A stretch of DNA of 64,000 nt from Engraulis encrasicolus (taxonomy: Eukaryota; Chordata; Actinopteri; Clupeiformes; Engraulidae): the NCBI RefSeq assembly GCF_034702125.1, contig NW_026945753.1, positions 607,001 to 671,000 on the forward strand, in the 5' to 3' direction. This document shows, piece after piece, positions 38,929 to 50,800 of this stretch. How positions within the stretch are numbered: position 1 is the stretch's first letter; every line of letters begins with the position of its first letter. The position numbers and the translations under genes are program-made. The notes below the pieces were generated by a model. That model was not told where the DNA came from, did not search any database, and worked only from the letters and a program-made list of their open reading frames with translations.

Positions 38929-40562
38929 CGAAATTGGCCTATAGGAGCTGCAGAGGAGTGGGTCTTTGTTTTTTTTAATATTAAGGAGATAGATGTTTGC
39001 CGTAGAGATGGTGGTAAGCAGGAGGAAGTAAATGATTCATTCAACATTTCAAGCAGAAGAGGGGTCAATAAACCAGATAATTTTTTATAGAATTCTACGG
39101 GGAAGCCGTCTGGGCCTGGACATTTACCACTTTGCATTGCACGAATTGCACTGGAGATTTCATCCAATGTGATTGGCTGTTCTAAATCTGACGCTGAGGT
39201 TGCATCTAAGCTAGGTATAGGAAGGTTCTGAAAAAAGGAGTCTAATTCTGATATCCCGCCGTGTGCCTCAGAAGTGTATAAGTGACTGTAGTAATTTTTG
39301 AATTGGTCATTTATTTGTTGTGGATCAACTGTAGTCCCTGTTGGTGTATTTATCTTCAGAATTTGTCGAGCTGAGGTTTTGCTACGCAGTTGATGAGCTA
39401 GCAGTTTGCTGGCTTTATCACCTTGTTCATATAGAGTGTATCTACATTTAAAAAGGAGATCTTCAGCAACAGTGCTTGACAAGTTATTAAATTCGGATTG
39501 TAATACCAGTCTCTGTTTATACACATCAGGGGAGGGAGAAGAGGCATACGTTTGATCAAGTTGTGAAATTTGAGATAGAAGTTCTGCAATTCTTTTTTCT
39601 CTCTGTCTTTTCTCGTAGCTTGCATAAGAAATGATGATTCCCCTGGCAAATGCCTTAAATGTTTCCCATAGGATAGAGGGGGAAGTGTCTGCAGTTTTAT
39701 TGACCTTGATAAACACATCTATATTGGTGGACATGAATTTCACAAACTTATCATCTGATAGTAGACGAGTGTTAAAGCGCCATGGTGGACGCGGCTTTGT
39801 ATGACCTTTCCATTTAAGTTCCAGAGTAACAGGACTATGATCAGAGATAACTATGGGGTTATATGTACATGCGTGTAAAGCAGGAAGGAAGCGATTATCT
39901 AATAGAAAATAGTCTATACGTGTGAATGTGTGGTGCATATTTGAGAAAAAGGAATAAGCTCTACCAGTTGGGTTCAGGAACCGCCAGGCATCAGATACAT
40001 GAAATTCTTTTAAAAAGGCTTTGATTAGTTTAGCTGACTTTGATTGAGGCTTGCTATTCATAGAGGAGCGGTCTAAAGGAGTCAGCCAACAATTAAGGTC
40101 GCCAGCTAAGATGAGGCGCTGAGACTGCATATCTTGCAACAGAGAAAAAAAGGATTTGAAAAAAAATTCGTCATCCCAATTAGGGGCATAGACATTTGCT
40201 AAAATCACTGGGTTGTTATAAAGTGTTCCTGTTACTATGACATATCTTCCATTTTTATCTATTTTGGTTTTTGACAAAGTAAATGGTACAGACTTGTGAA
40301 TTAGAATTGCTGTTCCCCTTGCCTTACAGCTGAATTGCGAATGATACACCTGGCCAACCCATCGTTTCTGCAACAAAAAGTGTCTATCTGTTTTCAAGTG
40401 CGTTTCCTGTAGGAAAGCGATGTGGGTCCCAAGAGTTTGAAGATGATGAAGAACTTTGCTCCTCTTGACTGGTTCATTCAGTCCTTTTACATTCCAGCTT
40501 GTAAATTTGAGAGCATGTCCCCCATGTTGAAGAGTGGGATTTGGAATACTTTGGGGGTTCAT
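38925..40562 (-). pseudogene. L1 ORF2 endonuclease part
   Basis: First half of L1 ORF2, 545 codons from an ATG that fits the family's N-terminus. The AP-endonuclease fold is readable: FTSWNVKGLN near residue 20, FLQETHL near 50, GDLNCWLT near 155, FTRIDYFLL near 214 and ISDHSPVTLEL near 238. Then a linker and the early RT region (AMQSGKCPGPDGFPVEFYKK) lead into the frameshift; the last codons after LILKK are out of frame. Product in the living family: nicks target DNA and primes reverse transcription. This copy makes a truncated protein. Confidence 0.9.
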
Positions 40563-41121
40563 ATTATGTCAAGAATGGAGAATGGAAAGGCATGATACAG
40601 TAGTAAGCGTAACATTATAATAAAGAATCTGGCGTTGAGGTTACACAAGTTAGAAGGCCCATACACATACAAAAAGTAAAAATAAAAAACATAGTAAACA
40701 TAGACACAGATACAAACCAAAGACTGCTGAAGCGTCAACCTGAACTTGACGCACGCACCTCTCCCTAAAGAACACATTAAACTCTTAATGGAACCTAACT
40801 TCCTTGCCCACTGGGCCAAGTACTAGGCTAAAGCCTAAATGTATTACAATAATAAAAAGCACAGTATTGTTTTCCCATTTCTTTTGTCTTCCTTTTTTAC
40901 AGAAAAAAATGAAAATAGTGACGGTTCACAAGCAAAAGCGTGCATGTCTGCATGCACTGTAAATAGCCAATGCTATTAGATGAGGGCTACTGGGTGAGTG
41001 AAAAAAAAAAACAAGAGCAAAAAACAGCTGAATGATATTTATGTCAGATAAGTAGAATTATTATTTGGCATTCAACATAATGAGTAGCATAGCCCAAACA
41101 TGCTGTTCAAAATTCCCTCTA

Positions 41122-42446
41122 CACTCGCCTCCAGAAGAGTTGTCGCCTACCCATCTGTTTGGAATAACAGCTAATAACCTGACTTTCAATTAATCACTTG
41201 GCTTCAGAAGTCACTCATATGAAAGCTACAACCCTCTCGAATGAAAATGAATGTACAAAAATAAATTTCATGCACCAAATAAAGATTGACCCTTTAATGA
41301 ACACAGACAGTGCAGATTTTGACAAGACAAAAGTTTTGTCGCCTATCGAACATAATGTGAAAATGAGCAGATAAGTCACTTCAAAACACTTCAAATACGC
41401 AGATCGGGTGTCATACTTAATCACTGATTCACTCACACCTCTCCAGAAAATCAACTTTGGCCTTAGGTGTATGTTTAGGGTCATTGTAATCATGGAAAGC
41501 AACGCAATGAAAATCAATGGAGTTCAATGAGAGATGGTGACATATTTGCTATTCATAGAGCAATACATTTTTAACTTCATGATGTAATCAATGATAAAAG
41601 CCCTCACACACCAGCAGCATGCATGCAGCTCCACATAAGAGCTGTATCCCTCCCATGTTTGACTTTAGGCAACATGTATTGTTTCCAAATTCTTCACCTT
41701 TAACACCAAAGAAGTCTCTCCCACTGTCCTGTCTCAAAAAAGCCAGCCAAGAGTTTGTCAGGCCTAATTCTGACAAAAATGAAGGCTAATGGGACTCATA
41801 CTCTGAAGTCAAGATCCCAAGATCAACCATTTTAGAACTGATAGCATGAAAACTATATGGTGTTGAAGATGAAGAATATGAAAAAAAGATAAATGGTGCA
41901 TAAAGTGAAACATGGTACAGATACAGCTCTTATGAGGAGCTGCATGCATGCTGCAGGTGTTTGAGGGCTTTTATCATTGATTAAATCATGAAGTTAAACG
42001 TGTATTGCTCTACGAATAGCGAATATGTCACCATCTTTCATTGAACTCCATTGATTTTCATTGTGTTGCTTTCCATGATTACAATGACCCTAAACATACA
42101 CCTAAGGCCAAAGTTGATTTTCTGGAGAGGTGAGAGTGATTCAGTGATTAAGTATGACACCCAATCTGCGTATTTGAAGAGTTTTGAAGTGACTTATCTG
42201 CTCATTTTCACATTATGTTCGATAGGCGACAAAACTTTTGTCTTGTGAAAATCTGCCCTGTCTGTGTTCAATAAAGGGTCAATCTTTCTTTGGTGCATGA
42301 AATTTATTTTTGTACATACATTTTCATTCGGGAGGGTTGTAGCTTTCATATGAGTGACTTCTGAAGCCAAGTGATTAATTGAAAGTCAGGTTATTAGCTG
42401 TTATTCCAAACAGATGGATAGGCGACAACTCTTTTGGAGGCGAGTG
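41122..42446. mobile_element. Tc1/mariner-like foldback element in L1 ORF1 stop codon
   Basis: Two arms of roughly 510-530 bases (41122-41640 and 41935-42446) are inverted copies around a 300-base centre. The tip is CACTCGCCTCCAGAAGAGTTGTCGCC. Within each arm the tip word TGTCGCCTA recurs about 195 bases inward (41337 on the left, 42222-42230 on the right), a direct repeat inside an inverted repeat as in IR/DR-type Tc1 elements. TA at 41120-41121 and 42447-42448 is the target duplication. No transposase is encoded, so it is non-autonomous. Confidence 0.85.
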
Positions 42447-43363
42447 TACTCCACTGTCCCACTCACTGTGGTTGTCACAAAGGCCATTGCTTTGTCAGGA
42501 TTAGTAAATTTGTGAACCTCACCCGTTTCCAGTGTGATTTTTAGCTCCGCAGGGAAGAACACTCCGAATTTGATAGAAGGGTGCTCGTGTAGGATCTTCT
42601 TTACTGGGTTGAATGCCGCACGTTTCTTTGCTACCTCAGCCGTGAAGTCAGGAAAGATGGACACTCTGTTACCGTCACGTTGTAGTGGGGATGCCTCCGA
42701 TGCGAGTCGAAGAATCTGGTCACGGACATCGAAGTAGTGTACTCTGAGTACAAACGCGCGCGGACGCGGCGTAACATTTCCAATCTTCCTCGGCTTTTCA
42801 CGGGGAGTGCGATGTGCTCTGTCTAGCAAGGGCGGTTCCTCCAATCCCAGCATTTCTTGAAGAATCTGAGCGATGAATTGTGTAGGACGATTACTCCCTT
42901 CGTCTCCCTCGGGTATCCCCAATATGCGGAGATTATGCCTCCTCTGCCTGCCCTCTAGGTCGTCGCATTTTGTCTTTAGTGCACACACTTCGGCGGATAA
43001 CGCTTCGAGTTTTGACTCCAAGCTAGCAACTGTGTCGCTGTGAGTTGAGGCGAAAGTCTCCAGCTCTTGAATAGTGGAAGCATGGGTACCCACGGTGGCT
43101 TGCAAGCCCGACAATGAGTTTTGGAACTCCTCTTTGACGGCAGATATTTCGTTTCGGAGACTGTTGGATAAGAAGTCCACTTTAGAATCGATCTTGCCAC
43201 ATATGTCCTCTTTTAAAGCTTGTAGAGCCTCCGTGAATTTAGTTGCACTCAACATGTCTGACTCCATGCTAGCCACCTCACCAGCGTTAGCAGTCCCTTT
43301 AGTTGAGCTTTTAGGAGAATCTGGCTTGTTCTTGCGTGGTGGGTTCTTTGAATTAGGCATCAC
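42401..43363 (-). CDS. L1 ORF1 protein, C-terminus altered by insertion
   Basis: 320 codons. The N-terminal 35 residues are basic and Pro/Ser-rich. About residues 40-140 form a heptad-patterned coiled coil (ALKEDICGKIDSKVDFLSNS, LESKLEALSAEVCALKTK). Residues about 145-235 fit the RRM-like domain of L1 ORF1 (RRHNLRILGIPEGDEG, PRAFVLRVHYFD), followed by the basic C-terminal domain to about 305. Role in the family: trimeric RNA-binding chaperone of the retrotransposon particle. The last 15 codons belong to the inserted Tc1/mariner-like element: its TA target is the TA of the original TAG stop, so codon 306 became TAC and translation runs on to a stop in the transposon arm. Confidence 0.9.
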   Translation of the reverse strand: MMPNSKNPPRKNKPDSPKSSTKGTANAGEVASMESDMLSATKFTEALQALKEDICGKIDSKVDFLSNSLRNEISAVKEEFQNSLSGLQATVGTHASTIQELETFASTHSDTVASLESKLEALSAEVCALKTKCDDLEGRQRRHNLRILGIPEGDEGSNRPTQFIAQILQEMLGLEEPPLLDRAHRTPREKPRKIGNVTPRPRAFVLRVHYFDVRDQILRLASEASPLQRDGNRVSIFPDFTAEVAKKRAAFNPVKKILHEHPSIKFGVFFPAELKITLETGEVHKFTNPDKAMAFVTTTVSGTVEYTRLQKSCRLSICLE

Positions 43364-43614
43364 AATCGAAAGCTTACACTTTAAGATGACGGAATGGGAA
43401 AGTATAACACAAATATTAACCGTACTGTGCTTAATATGAAGATAAAAGTTGTACTTGGCAGGAGCTCACGGAAAACACGTCTACTCCATTACCTGCGCAC
43501 TAGCGCCCCCCAAACAGAACAATTTCTCACTCATATTATTGCTCAGTTGCCTGGGACCTTGTAGCGTCTTAGTTGGTATCACAACACAAACAAAAGACAC
43601 GACAACAAAAGATT

Positions 43615-43822
43615 GACCATAATCCTTTTGTCAGCTCAGCCACAATGAAAGCACGCCCAGACAAGATCGGTTTGTGTCTCTCAAACGCGATGTTACCTGG
43701 ACAACCTCCAAGGAGCTACGTATATCCAACTATAGCATCCCCAGAGTTATAATCATAGCAACCAAGTCATCTAGCCATAATAACCAACCCCCTGGCCAGT
43801 CCACAGCTGTTGACAGGCCTGA
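43615..43822 (+). repeat. Direct duplicate right of the L1, copy 2
   Basis: Second copy of 36843-37045. It contains an extra ACGTAT-type insertion and a slightly longer end (GCTGTTGACAGG). Confidence 0.85.
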
Positions 43823-44097
43823 GCAGGGATGTATTTCTACTGTCATGCCTATATTAGTCAGTAACTGCACTCTCAATGTGACTGCATGGCTGCAGTCCAG
43901 CCCCTTTGCCTTCACACGTTTTGTGACTGATGAAGGAGCAAAGTGCAGAATACCATGGAATAAGCTATACCTGCCAATTGGCTAGTGACACTGATATTGT
44001 TACCAGCCGCAGCCAAGTTTTACCAGCATTTGACCGGTTGGCTGGTGCCAATGTCAAGCCCTGGCACACACACACACATGCACGCACGCACGTGTGC
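43823..44097. other. No gene seen
   Basis: Short unassigned stretch with an (AC)n/(ACGC)n patch at about 44066-44090. Confidence 0.4.
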
Positions 44098-45296
44098 ATT
44101 AAAGCGATCCTATGCAACTTTGACATAAACACATAGATATAAACAACTTTATAGCGGCCTCTAGTGGTTCTGCCGAAAATGTGCATTGAACTAAATTAGA
44201 CAGACATTGGCTTCGAGATTATGTGCGAATTAAATTTCGTCGTCTTCTGTAATTAACCAGATTCCCTTCCTTGCATTCAGTTCTCTCTACTTCTAAGGGG
44301 CTTTATCATATGTTAGATTCCCCCCCTTGCTTAGCCTATGATTTGGCTGCTTCGTAATTCACTTCACACAACTGCAATCATGTTTGCACTTCCCTCAGAT
44401 GGATATTATTTGATCCACTTGTTCTCGGCAGATATCCCCGTCTTTATTTCACATTTCCAGTAACTATATAGTAGGCCTACCTGTAGCCTACATTAGAAGA
44501 ACGAGGAAACAAACGGCTATTTTGTTGTCATAATAACGATTTCGAAGTCGAGGTGACAAGACGCGGTTTTATCTCCTGTGGTGTTGAAAGTGAAAGTGGA
44601 CATCCATATGCCGACGTTTTGTCTCCTCTTGATCGGCAACAACATATATTTTTAGCCTCGCTCGACTGATTGTGTCCTTTGACATCAAATAAAATGTGCG
44701 ACATCAGATTTCAACTCGTATAGCCTACATTTGTGTATCTTTGTAAACTAAACGAGGTGGCGTGGGTTTTGAGAATGCTAATGCATACATCCCAGTGTAG
44801 TGAATGAATGATAAAATCCCCATCTTTTGGCGTTCGGCTCTCTCCGGTTTGAAGCCCTTTTCCAATGTTCACACAAGCTATTTATTTGCCTGTCCAAACC
44901 TTTCATCTCAATTATCTCGTGATTTATTTGCAGTCCCATTCGTTGTTTTCACTGCATGCCAGCGTGATATTTTACAATCAGCTAACCAGTAGCCAGTAGC
45001 CAGCTTTCAGCAAGCTGCTGCCTTATGTAGACCTCCTTGGCTGCTGCTTAGCAAACGAAGGAATAGGTCTCGCTCCGCTCATACAGCATAGAAATCTAGA
45101 CGCCCCTAGCGGCCACAAATTGCACAACAACAAAAGGCGCGGCGCCGCCAGGCAAAACTGCAAGTGCTGTTTCGGAGCAGGAGCACTAGGCGGTGATGGA
45201 AATATTGCCATTTTCCCCATCACGGGTCAGTCAAGCAAAATCTTGAGTACCAAGCCATGTCATGACTATGAAAAAGTTGCATAGTGTCTCTTTAAT
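44098..45296. mobile_element. Non-autonomous DNA element, ATTAAAG...TATGCAACTTT ends
   Basis: The left end ATTAAAGCGATCCTATGCAA pairs with the right end TTGCATAGTGTCTCTTTAAT. 1.2 kb, no transposase frame. The target duplication is unclear. Confidence 0.6.
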
Positions 45297-47386
45297 GTCT
45301 GTGCTTTTGTCTGTAAGCCTACTCGAGCAGCAGAACACCAGAATGAGACTCATTTAAGAATCGTTAATTTTCAACTGAGATCAACGTGTGCTTGGGCTGC
45401 ATTAAGCCAGCCAGCCTCCAACTTGGACTACGGCTTATTTAACTGGGCTATTATTAAAAGCAACAGCAGTCTACTACACAGCTTCCACCTACAAGTGTTG
45501 TATTCAGTTATAGTGCGCAAGTAGCCTAGGCTATAACAGTGGAGCCATTGGTTGCAGGTAACTTGACAAAATGTCAAAAAAATGTGCCGATAGGATAGCT
45601 AGCTAACAAAGCTGACAAGACAAGTTGGGGTAGCCATCATGGGATCATCACCCCCTGAAAACACGAACGTAAAGAATTGAGAAACAGCACAACATGGCAA
45701 ATAGTTGGTGAAGCTGACATTTGTGATCTTTCTCCGATCAACAGGTCCAGCTTAAACAGTTACAGTTTAATATATGAGCCAACTGACTGGCTACTGTAAC
45801 ATAACGACAGACGTGACCACATAGGCTAACACCACTTCAGAGACGCCCCTTCGCGTATTAGATGAAACATGTTCTACATTTGTTTGACATTATATGCTTA
45901 GGCTACTTACAGAGGATAAGAAATAACATTTAGGCTAATGTTTACTTTACTTCACACCGGCCGGAGTGAATGGTCGCTGTGTTGGTCAGGTTCGGTTCAA
46001 AAAGTCAACATTTTCATGTGTTGCCCAAATCACTCGTCAAGAAGAACGATTCTTCCTCAGTGTGTGTAGCCTATTCGTCACATTTCATTGCAGCGGTCGG
46101 CCAATGAGGGGGGGCACCATGTAATTCACCACGTAGCCTAATTCAAATAGTCAATTTCTTCAGGGTGTCAAATAACTAGGTTGTAATAATCGATGTTTTA
46201 GTGTGTTTTTACTAGGAGAACTAGTAGGCCTGTTGTGTTTCTTAAAGATAGTAGGCTATGACAAACTCCTGCATGGCTCTGTATCAACAGGCAACTTTCC
46301 GGCTACATGCTCCGAGTGCGAGTGGCCGTTACTGGCGGCAAGTGGATTCTGATTAGGCGTAGGGCAGGCTGCGTCCGTGTCAGACTTAAATTCTAACTTA
46401 AGTGTAGTATATGCCTATTTTAAGAAAAAAAAACATGCAAGCATGTATTCTGTAGATTACCAGATGAGTCCGACTTAAATAATAAAACAAATAAAGGTAT
46501 AAATAAATCAATTTATCACAAAAATCAGTGCCCCATTACAGTAGACCCTGGCACCGCAGATCCATAACAGGGCACGTGCCCTGGTAAAAATGGTCTAATG
46601 ACGCCGATGGGGGGCACCTCTTACAAACCGCAATACAGATAAACTTACTGCCTCCAGCTTCTTAAAGAAACATATAGGGCCACATGCTTATCATTTGCAT
46701 CACCATAATCCAACACTGAGAGGAAAGTACTTTGAACCAGTCTTTTTCTTGCTAAATTAAAAAAAAAATTCAAACGAAGATTAAAAAAACAACCTTAAGC
46801 TTTCTTAAAATATTATTGATAAGAGCTTTTGGTCTGGCCAAATAACAATATAGGTGTATATGTAAGAATTAACCTGCTCCAGGAAGGTAGGCTACCATCA
46901 AGTGTTGCTAAGTTACCATCAGGACAAGATCTTGAGCGTGTGAAAATCATATGCTTAGATTATTTGTGTTTAGTGCTCATTTCAACTGCAATAATGCATA
47001 CAATATACAATATGCTGTAATCAATGTTAAAAGTCCAAACAAGGGCAGCCATTCATTGTATTTTCCGAATATATTAATGTTAAATATTGTACGTCATCAC
47101 CATGAATAAGTTGCGTTTAATTAATTTGCGCTACTGTTTGATATGTTCAACAATACACCCTCCATGCAAATGACGTTTGGTATTCATCAGCTCAAGACAC
47201 AACTAGTCGTTCTGGAGCACAAGGACAATGGCTGAATGCAATATAATAGGTCTCTAATGAGCACAACATTATTATTGTGTGTGTGCTTGTTTGCTTTGTG
47301 GATGTGTGTGTGTGTGTCTGTGTGTTTCCCGTGTTTGCCAGACACATGTTGGGTGAGTCTGACTGACTTCACCGTGCATGTGCGTT

Positions 47387-47388
<2 letters not shown>
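45297..47388. other. Intergenic stretch upstream of the SPRY gene
   Basis: No reading frame with domains. A dispersed-repeat-like piece (CCTGGCACCGCAGATCC ... GGGGGGCACCTC) is at about 46505-46625. No promoter motif was identified with confidence. Confidence 0.45.
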
Positions 47389-47470
<82 letters not shown>

Positions 47471-47515
47471 TGTGTCTGTGTGTGTGTCTGTGTGTGTCTG
47501 TGTCTGTGTGTGTGT
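47389..47515 (+). repeat. (GT)n microsatellite
   Basis: A long (GT)n run passing into (GTCT) variants. Confidence 0.95.
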
Positions 47516-47777
47516 TATCAATTCAAGCAACTCTCATTCTGCCTCTGTTCAGTTTAGCTTTTTCGATGACTTTGTAAACCGACAAATCAGAAATCAGCTA
47601 AAGCTTTTCTACCGCCCCAAGCACATTTTTTGAACACGCCTTCAGTCTATCGTCCTTCATGCCACACCTCTCTTCATGTTCTGGTGTCTGTTTAAGTCAT
47701 TTTGTTTCCTGCTTTTGTCAAGAGACTGTTCTGCTTCTCCTGCTGCTGCTGCTGTCTGAGTATAAGTGTCTCTCATC

Positions 47778-47824
47778 ATGAGTCTCTCAAATACAGGTAG
47801 GCAGCCTAAATGCACCTAATTTAA

Positions 47825-47891
<67 letters not shown>

Positions 47892-50800
47892 TCCCTGTTA
47901 GTTTTTTTTTTTGTAATCTTGAGAGCCTTTGTCACAACTTAGTTGCAACATTGACTACACAGTATGTCTGGTATTGTTGGCTGGTATTGAATTAGTGTTG
48001 ATTTCACAAGTAGGCCTACAATCTATGACATTTGATGTGTTCTCACAGATACTGCGAGCATCGGGACAAGCAAGAGTTTCCCCGGTTCAAGCAGAAAAAA
48101 AAGCCATTACCATGAAACATGTTCACAGCCTTTTGGGAAACCCGACTTCGGTCGCTTGAAGGTAGGCTACTCTAACTTTAGCCTCACCCCAGCTTGGTTA
48201 TCTTTGCATCAGACATGATTGCCAGTCACAGGGACAATTCTAGTTCCTGTTATATGTGGTAGAGCCGGTTCATGTGAGTCGATAGACCGCCAGCTGCCCA
48301 TGAGAGAAAGCTATGCTATCAAACATAGTGTTTTGGATTACTGTTTTTTTTTCCTGAAATGAAAAGCAAGATAATTTACCGGCTTCACTGGCACAATTTA
48401 CATTATGCTTTTCAGATAGACCTGTACATGACTGTACTGTACATACCACTGCGTTTGTTGTGCATTTCTTTATAGTAATTTTAATGCACAGGTACACAAA
48501 ACTCTACCTTTGGTAGAGCGGGTCATAGAAATACGGTTGATGGCAAGTTCTATTGTCAAAGATGAGTATGATATGATGATGTGATCACAACGCAATATAC
48601 TTTGAAGTAGGCTACCAATATGAAGTCAATTGTCTTTGTTCTTTACAGCATTCCATTCAGGATATCAATAAATCATGCTGATTTTGTTTCAATCAATATT
48701 GTGTTCGACAGTATAGAGTGACACAAATTATTATATTTAATGCAGACCAAAATAAAATGTACAACAACAATGAAAACAGTACACCCTACACCAGTGATCA
48801 CATTACTCTTTTTCCATAGTGTGTGACAGCACAGATTGTCACGTTTCATAACTCAGAATATTTAAGTTAGTGTTGTGTTTGGATCAAGTCAATGCCCTTT
48901 CAACATTACAGACTGATCACGAAATATGGCATAGAACGGTGGAGAAGCTCCATTTGAAGTTCAGCAAATTAAAGGACCGCCTGCAGGTAATTATGTCACA
49001 GTATGCCTGCCATAGCGTGCTCATTTACGTACATTCAGTGTCTCTTTTTTTCAGTTCGCTAGTTTGCCTTTGGATGTCAATCTGAAACATGAACAGACTT
49101 CTTGTGTGTTTGTGTCAGAGGGCGTCCCACATTTCAGAGCCAGACAAGAACCAAGTGAAGTCTCTTGATAAATCTGAAGCTCTCATCAGTGACCTGGCCG
49201 GACAGCTGAGCAGAGTGTCACAGGTACAATGCTGTGTGTGGCACATGTTGAGGCATCACAGATATGATATTGACTGTCTGTGGGTACCTGGGTATAGTGC
49301 CACAGGTATGTGTGGCTGTGGCAACACAGATCATATCGACCACACTTCACAAACTGCAGGTTCTAAAAGATGTTGGTTTCTGTTGCAGATATCTGTGTCC
49401 TTCTGCGTTGTACATAACACATGTAAATGTTTTACACTTTGTAAAGTAAATACTTATGAAGTTATAAACATTGGGAAATAATGGTGGGTGGGAAAGGACA
49501 TAGTGATACACATTTTAGTAGGGTAGGACCTTGCACTCCTTTTGCAATGGAGAACCCACAAAATAACACAGAATAGCACAATTGCTTTTTCTTGTTTTAA
49601 TTACTGGTGCATCATGTCACCGTAGTGGATCAATAGTAAATACATATCACGTTAAATGAGTTAGGCTGTACTGTTGGATGTAGTCTACTGCATTTGTCTC
49701 AATAGGACGCCAATGCTGAGTTGTGTTTCCACATTAGAATGGAGAGACTGCTGAGTTGCTTAGAGAAAGCGTAGCTGTACTGTTGGGTGTAAGGTACTGT
49801 ATTATTGTATTACTGTAACTCTCAATAACATGCCAAAACTGTGTTGTGTTTCTACGTGTATATTAGAATGGAGAGACTCTGCTGAGTAGCTTAAAAGAAG
49901 ACAGCTACAGCCTGAAGGAGTGTCGACTCTTCATACTGCAATGGGCCAAGGAGCTCAACAACCTGCCCCAGGTAAAGAACACCTAAAGCATGTGTACATA
50001 ATCACCACCCTGTACAGGTTTCGGAGCTCAACAACGTGCCACAGGTACATTAATGAATAGTGATGATGATATATTTAGCATGCACCAGATACATTGTTCT
50101 GTTAAGCTAGCCCAGCTATTTGGTAGTGGTAGTTAGCTAGGGTGACCAGACGTCCGGTTTTCCCCGGACATGTCCTACTTTTGAGACCTAAAAAAATGTC
50201 CGGGGGGAATTTCAGAAATATCCGGGATTTTGTTGGACTGCCTGAAATATAGACCTAATTCATCTGCATTGTAATTTTCACTCCGTTCCATTTGACTCCA
50301 CTCCAGGTTTCTCTCTACCGTTCACAAATTAGTCACGCCCTTCTCATCAAATCTAGCCACTTCGCACCATGTGTCCGAAAGAAGTAGCCTAGGGGACTAG
50401 CCAGTGCGCCCCATGTTTACAAGCGAAAGCGCATCTGTCCGCCGGTTCGACGGACTGCAATGCCGATAGAAACGCAAATGCACGTTCGTGGTGGAGTTGA
50501 AAAAAAAATCCCGCGTGTGAAGCCAGGTATGAAGGTAATCTAACACAGGAAGCCTAGTAATACCACCAAATCCATCATTTAGGGAGGTACAAGTTTTGTT
50601 ACACCTTGTCACAAGACTTAGCCTAAAAATTCTTTCATGATCTGACATTTCCAAGTTATTTGCAAAAGCAATTTCTCGGAGCTAGAAGGACTCATTCCTG
50701 AGTTAAGAAATTAAGCTTCTTCTTCATCAGCTTCTTCTTCTGTCTATTGCCTTTGCAGTTATTGATAACGCTGTTGCCTATGGGTTATCTTGTTAATGGT

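Larger units (their letters stand above)
37117..43526 (-). mobile_element. L1-type LINE with 15-bp target duplication
   Basis: AAACAGAACAATTTC occurs at 37117-37131 and at 43512-43526 and brackets the element. Read on the minus strand, the inserted DNA (43511 down to 37132) has a 5' region, ORF1 with a coiled coil, ORF2 with AP endonuclease and reverse transcriptase, and a short AT-rich 3' end (AATAAAAT). A 1325-bp Tc1/mariner-like element lies between the ORFs. Without it and its TA duplicate the L1 is about 5.05 kb. ORFs and target duplication are nearly intact, so the insertion is young. Confidence 0.92.

Noticed and set aside
42051..42248. Nearly identical small frames at 41215-41517 (minus) and 42051-42248 (plus) as a gene pair
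   Set aside because: They are the two inverted arms of one foldback transposon, so the similarity is structural rather than coding.
47236..47577. A membrane protein upstream of the SPRY gene
   Set aside because: The apparent hydrophobic run comes from the (GT)n tract.
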